From contig CALSFV010000514.1 in the NCBI GenBank assembly GCA_943737045.1, positions 1 to 64,000 of the forward strand: DNA of 64,000 bases, read 5' to 3'. Under the pieces are notes generated by a model that saw nothing but the letters and a program-made list of their open reading frames with translations, was not told where the DNA came from and did no database searches. Source of the DNA: Parapristionchus giblindavisi (lineage: Eukaryota > Nematoda > Chromadorea > Rhabditida > Diplogasteridae). Numbering within the stretch: the stretch's first letter is position 1; every line of letters begins with the position of its first letter. This document shows, piece after piece, positions 61,050 through 64,000 of the stretch. The position numbers and the translations under genes were made by a program.

Positions 61050-62728
61050 TTAACACGGATCTCCTGTAAAAGTGTATGAAAATAAAAACCTTTTTGCACA
61101 GGAAAAAATAATTTTCCTCCTTTTTTATTGATAGTTGTTAGGCAGGCCTAACTGATTGCGAAAACAACATTTTGAAATTTTGTTTTTCGTAATTTGCATA
61201 ATTATGCATTTTTTTTACCGTCAACTTCAAATGAGTGTAACTCGCTTCGTTTTTGAGCAACCGTTTAAAATTTTTTTTCATTCGGTCCCAAATGACCTTC
61301 TCTACAAATAACTCAACTAAGGATATGGTCGGAAATGTTGTTCTTCATGCGTTATTGTATGAAAACTGATTTTTTACATACAAAATGTGATGTTTCTCGA
61401 AATTTTTCTCTAAAGGATAAGAGTTTTATTGCAGATTCGGATTCCCCGTCCTCGAATTGGGGCAAACTGATATATCATTTAACCCAACTCTGTCCGCCCA
61501 ATAGTGATACTGTATATCGTCGTCCTGGACTTAGTACAAATTTCTCTCAAATCACATTTTGGTTGTAAATCAGCTCAAACTTATGTTAATGTACTCATTA
61601 GCATATTTAAACCCTGTAACTCGACCAACCTGACAAAATTGTCTTAGTGCTTCGAATTCTCAACAACCATCATTTTTGAGATATGAATCGAAAACTGATT
61701 TTATTAACGATTCTTCGCCTTTCTGACTTGATGCAACTTAAAAACACCAGCTTTTTCGTTTTGTTTTAAGTGTATGTGAGAGAAGGGAACATTCGAGATG
61801 GTTTCTCGCAATTGTCCTTCCCTTCTCTCCCCCATCGCTCTCCCTCTCCCCTGATCTTATGCCGTCCATTCTCAATATGTCGAATGATCCCTTTTCATCC
61901 CTTTTCTCTTTCAGAGTTCTCTCTTTTCAGAAAAGGGGAGAGGGGGAGCGATGGGGGAGAGAAGGGAAGGACAATTGCGAGAAACCATCTCGAATGTTCC
62001 CTTCTCTCACATACACTTAAAACAAAACGAAAAAGCTGGTGTTTTTAAGTTGCATCAAGTCAGAAAGGCGAAGAATCGTTAATAAAATCAGTTTTCGATT
62101 CATATCTCAAAAATGATGGTTGTTGAGAATTCGAAGCACTAAGACAATTTTGTCAGGTTGGTCGATTTACAGGGTTTAAATATGCTAATGAGTACATTAA
62201 CATAAGTTTGAGCTGATTTACAACCAAAAATGTGATTTGAGAGAAAATTGTACTAAGTCCAGGACGACGATATACAGTATCACTATTGGGCGGACAGAGT
62301 TGGGTTAAATGATATATCAGTTTACCCCAATTCGAGGACGGGGAATCCGAATCTGCAATAAAACTCTTATCCTTTAGAGAAAAATTTCGAGAAACATCAC
62401 ATTTTGTATGTAAAAAATCAGTTTTCATACAATAACGCATGAAGAACAACATTTCCGACCATATCCTTAGTTGAGTTATTTGTAGAGAAGGTCATTTGGG
62501 ACCGAATGAAAAAAAAATTTAAACTGTTGCTCAAAAACGAAGCGAGTTACACTCATTTGAAGTTGACGGTAAAAAAATTGCATAATTATGCAAATTACGA
62601 AAAACAAAATTTCAAAATGTTGTTTTCGCAATCAGTTAGGCCTGCCTAACAACTATCAATAAAAAAGGAGGAAAATTATTTTTTCCTGTGCAATGGCTTC
62701 ATACACTTTTACAGGAGATCCGTGTTAA
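61050..62728. mobile_element. 1.68-kb TTAA-flanked foldback (long inverted repeat) element
   Basis: Left arm 61054-61851 and right arm 61935-62724 are near-perfect inverse copies of about 795 bp around an 83-bp spacer. The ends read TTAACACGGATCTCCTGTAA and TTACAGGAGATCCGTGTTAA; TTAA at both outer ends (61050-61053 and 62725-62728) could be the target duplication of piggyBac-type elements, or part of the inverted repeat since it is palindromic. Arm differences are few: about 9 extra bases near 61088, substitutions, and indels in A/T runs. Each arm holds the same short open frame (61335-61568 plus, 62452-62153 minus), containing MRYCMKTDFLHTKCDVSRNF, with no recognised family. The arms would form a long hairpin if transcribed. 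Confidence 0.9.
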
Positions 62729-64000
62729 TGTAGATGAGTAGTAGTCAATGGGAAATAGAAGGGATAATCTAGCTTTATCTCCGCCCTCCCCTCCATTCCC
62801 TCCTCTCTCCTCCCCTTCTCCTTTCATTTCCATTACGATAACTATTATTTGTAGTAGACATATAATGAAGACCACCCATATACTCTATCTGTATTATCTA
62901 CCAATAGAGACCACCACGATAGAGTATAGTTTACGTTTGTTCTAAGTTGATCTTTGATCTTTCCATCTTATTCCTTCATCTCATGTTCTCAATCAACATC
63001 TTATTCTATATATCAATCTCATATGAATGATATTGATGTCATTTATCTTTTTCTTGTTATTCATATCATTCAATTTGACCATATTCATCTATTTATCTTC
63101 TTTCATCGAGAGGGAGGGAGGGTATGAGAGAGGGAGAGGGGGAGAGAGTTATGGTCAATGATTCTTCTCATATCTAAACTATATGCTGTATTCATAGCTA
63201 ATATAATAGATGTAACTTATTCAATATATAGATAAGTAAATCTCTAGATTTGTAATCAATATCTATGAAATTTCTCTCTTTTCTGTGATATATTGTGACA
63301 CTCTTGGGAATCAAGTTTCAACTTATTCTAAGAACATTTGAAATGGAAGAAGATAAAGCAGAGTCAACCAATTCATTATTCAATCTGATGGAGGCAGAGG
63401 GAGGAGGAGAGGGAGAGGAAGAGGAAGAGGGAGAGGGAGGGGAATAGCATGGATGACTCCATTTGTCTTCCTTTCTTCCTTCAAATTGTTCAATGTTCTC
63501 TCTATTCTATACACTTCTCGAGTACAAATTGTCTATGTGACATGTATATTGATATATATCCCCTTTATACTTCTCCCTCTCCCTCTTCCTCTCCCCCTCT
63601 CCCTCTCCCTCTCCTCCTTCATCTCTCCCTCCATTTGAGAAGGGAAAAGGGATATATGTATGGCCAATTTGATGGCTATTCTTGAAGAGATTGGTCAAGT
63701 GTGAAAGAAGTTTGAATGGAATAAGAAGAAGAAATGAGATATGTCAATACTCTATACTAAACCATATCCCATCATCTATCGAATATTATAATGATTACTC
63801 TATCAATATTATATTGTATTTACTTTATACTAATTGACTACTTGTCCATCTTTAACACTAAACGATGTAATTGAAGCACTCTACTTTATTCGCTCTCCCT
63901 CTCCCTCTCCCTCTCCCTCTCCCTCTCCCTCTCCCTCTCCCTCTCCCTCTCTCCCTCTCCCTCTCCCTCTCCCTCTCCCTCTCCCTCTCCCTCTCCCTCT
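62729..64000. other. Right-edge gene-poor flank with CT/GA tracts
   Basis: No gene supported. Purine tracts at about 63105-63150 and 63390-63446, pyrimidine tracts at about 62780-62830 and 63570-63635, and the hexamer array at the window edge. Confidence 0.55.
63890..64000. repeat. (CTCCCT)n microsatellite running off the window
   Basis: At least 110 bp of CTCCCT hexamers, interrupted once by CTCTCC at about 63949, continuing to the last base. It is not the nematode telomere repeat TTAGGC, so this is not evidence of a chromosome end. Confidence 0.95.

Noticed and set aside
63890..64000. Telomere at the right edge
   Set aside because: The unit is CTCCCT, the same hexamer found in internal tracts, not TTAGGC or another known telomere repeat; the array simply runs off the window.

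Overview
This window looks like a piece of a compact, intron-rich animal nuclear genome, most likely a nematode. Genes are split into many short exons by introns mostly of 40-100 bp that begin GT and end AG. Several protein sets fit a nematode: a MIG-2-type Rac GTPase, a secreted protein made of repeats resembling the MIG-18-like fibronectin type I module, a KLP-15/16-like minus-end kinesin, and acceptor-like sequences (tttcag, ttttag) immediately upstream of several start codons, as expected for spliced-leader trans-splicing. Intron 3' ends are variable (ttatag, ttgtag, ttacag), unlike the uniform TTTCAG of Caenorhabditis. The organism assignment is inference; no rRNA, confident tRNA or spliced-leader gene is visible.

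Layout: 1-5155 is gene-poor and rich in GA/CT microsatellites. MTFP1 (minus, 5156-6551) and a kinesin-14 (plus, 6957-10044) are head to head. Next come a small GST-C-like gene (10572-11157) and, only 18 bp after its stop, the cytosolic phenylalanyl-tRNA synthetase alpha subunit (11176-17614). One intron of the synthetase holds a complete nested minus-strand gene for a small secreted protein (12861-13600). 17615-24389 is gene-poor, with CT/GA tracts and a 60-bp satellite. A large minus-strand multi-RRM protein (24390-29223) follows. Then comes a minus-strand secreted repeat protein (35459-41252) whose coding satellite of 129-bp units runs into a related 87-bp satellite (about 29530-35458). 42536-60736 is a dense run of housekeeping genes: mig-2-like GTPase, SLC26 anion transporter, GET4, 1-Cys peroxiredoxin, two divergently transcribed methyltransferase-fold paralogues, and PSMD9. 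The right end carries a 1.7-kb TTAA-flanked foldback element (61050-62728) and more CT/GA repeats.

The observations most worth following are: (1) a 417-bp inverted-repeat element sitting inside a coding exon of MTFP1 with a perfect 6-bp target duplication, whose exact removal restores a conserved protein but which offers no GT-AG ends for that removal; (2) a kinesin intron whose only frame-preserving 3' end is AT rather than AG; (3) the giant two-register coding satellite of the secreted protein; (4) the nested secreted gene; (5) a paired set of methyltransferase paralogues; (6) a dispersed GATCTTTGATCTTT motif that repeatedly supplies intron 3' ends. Exon coordinates were derived by hand from splice signals and reading frame and may be off by a few bases.
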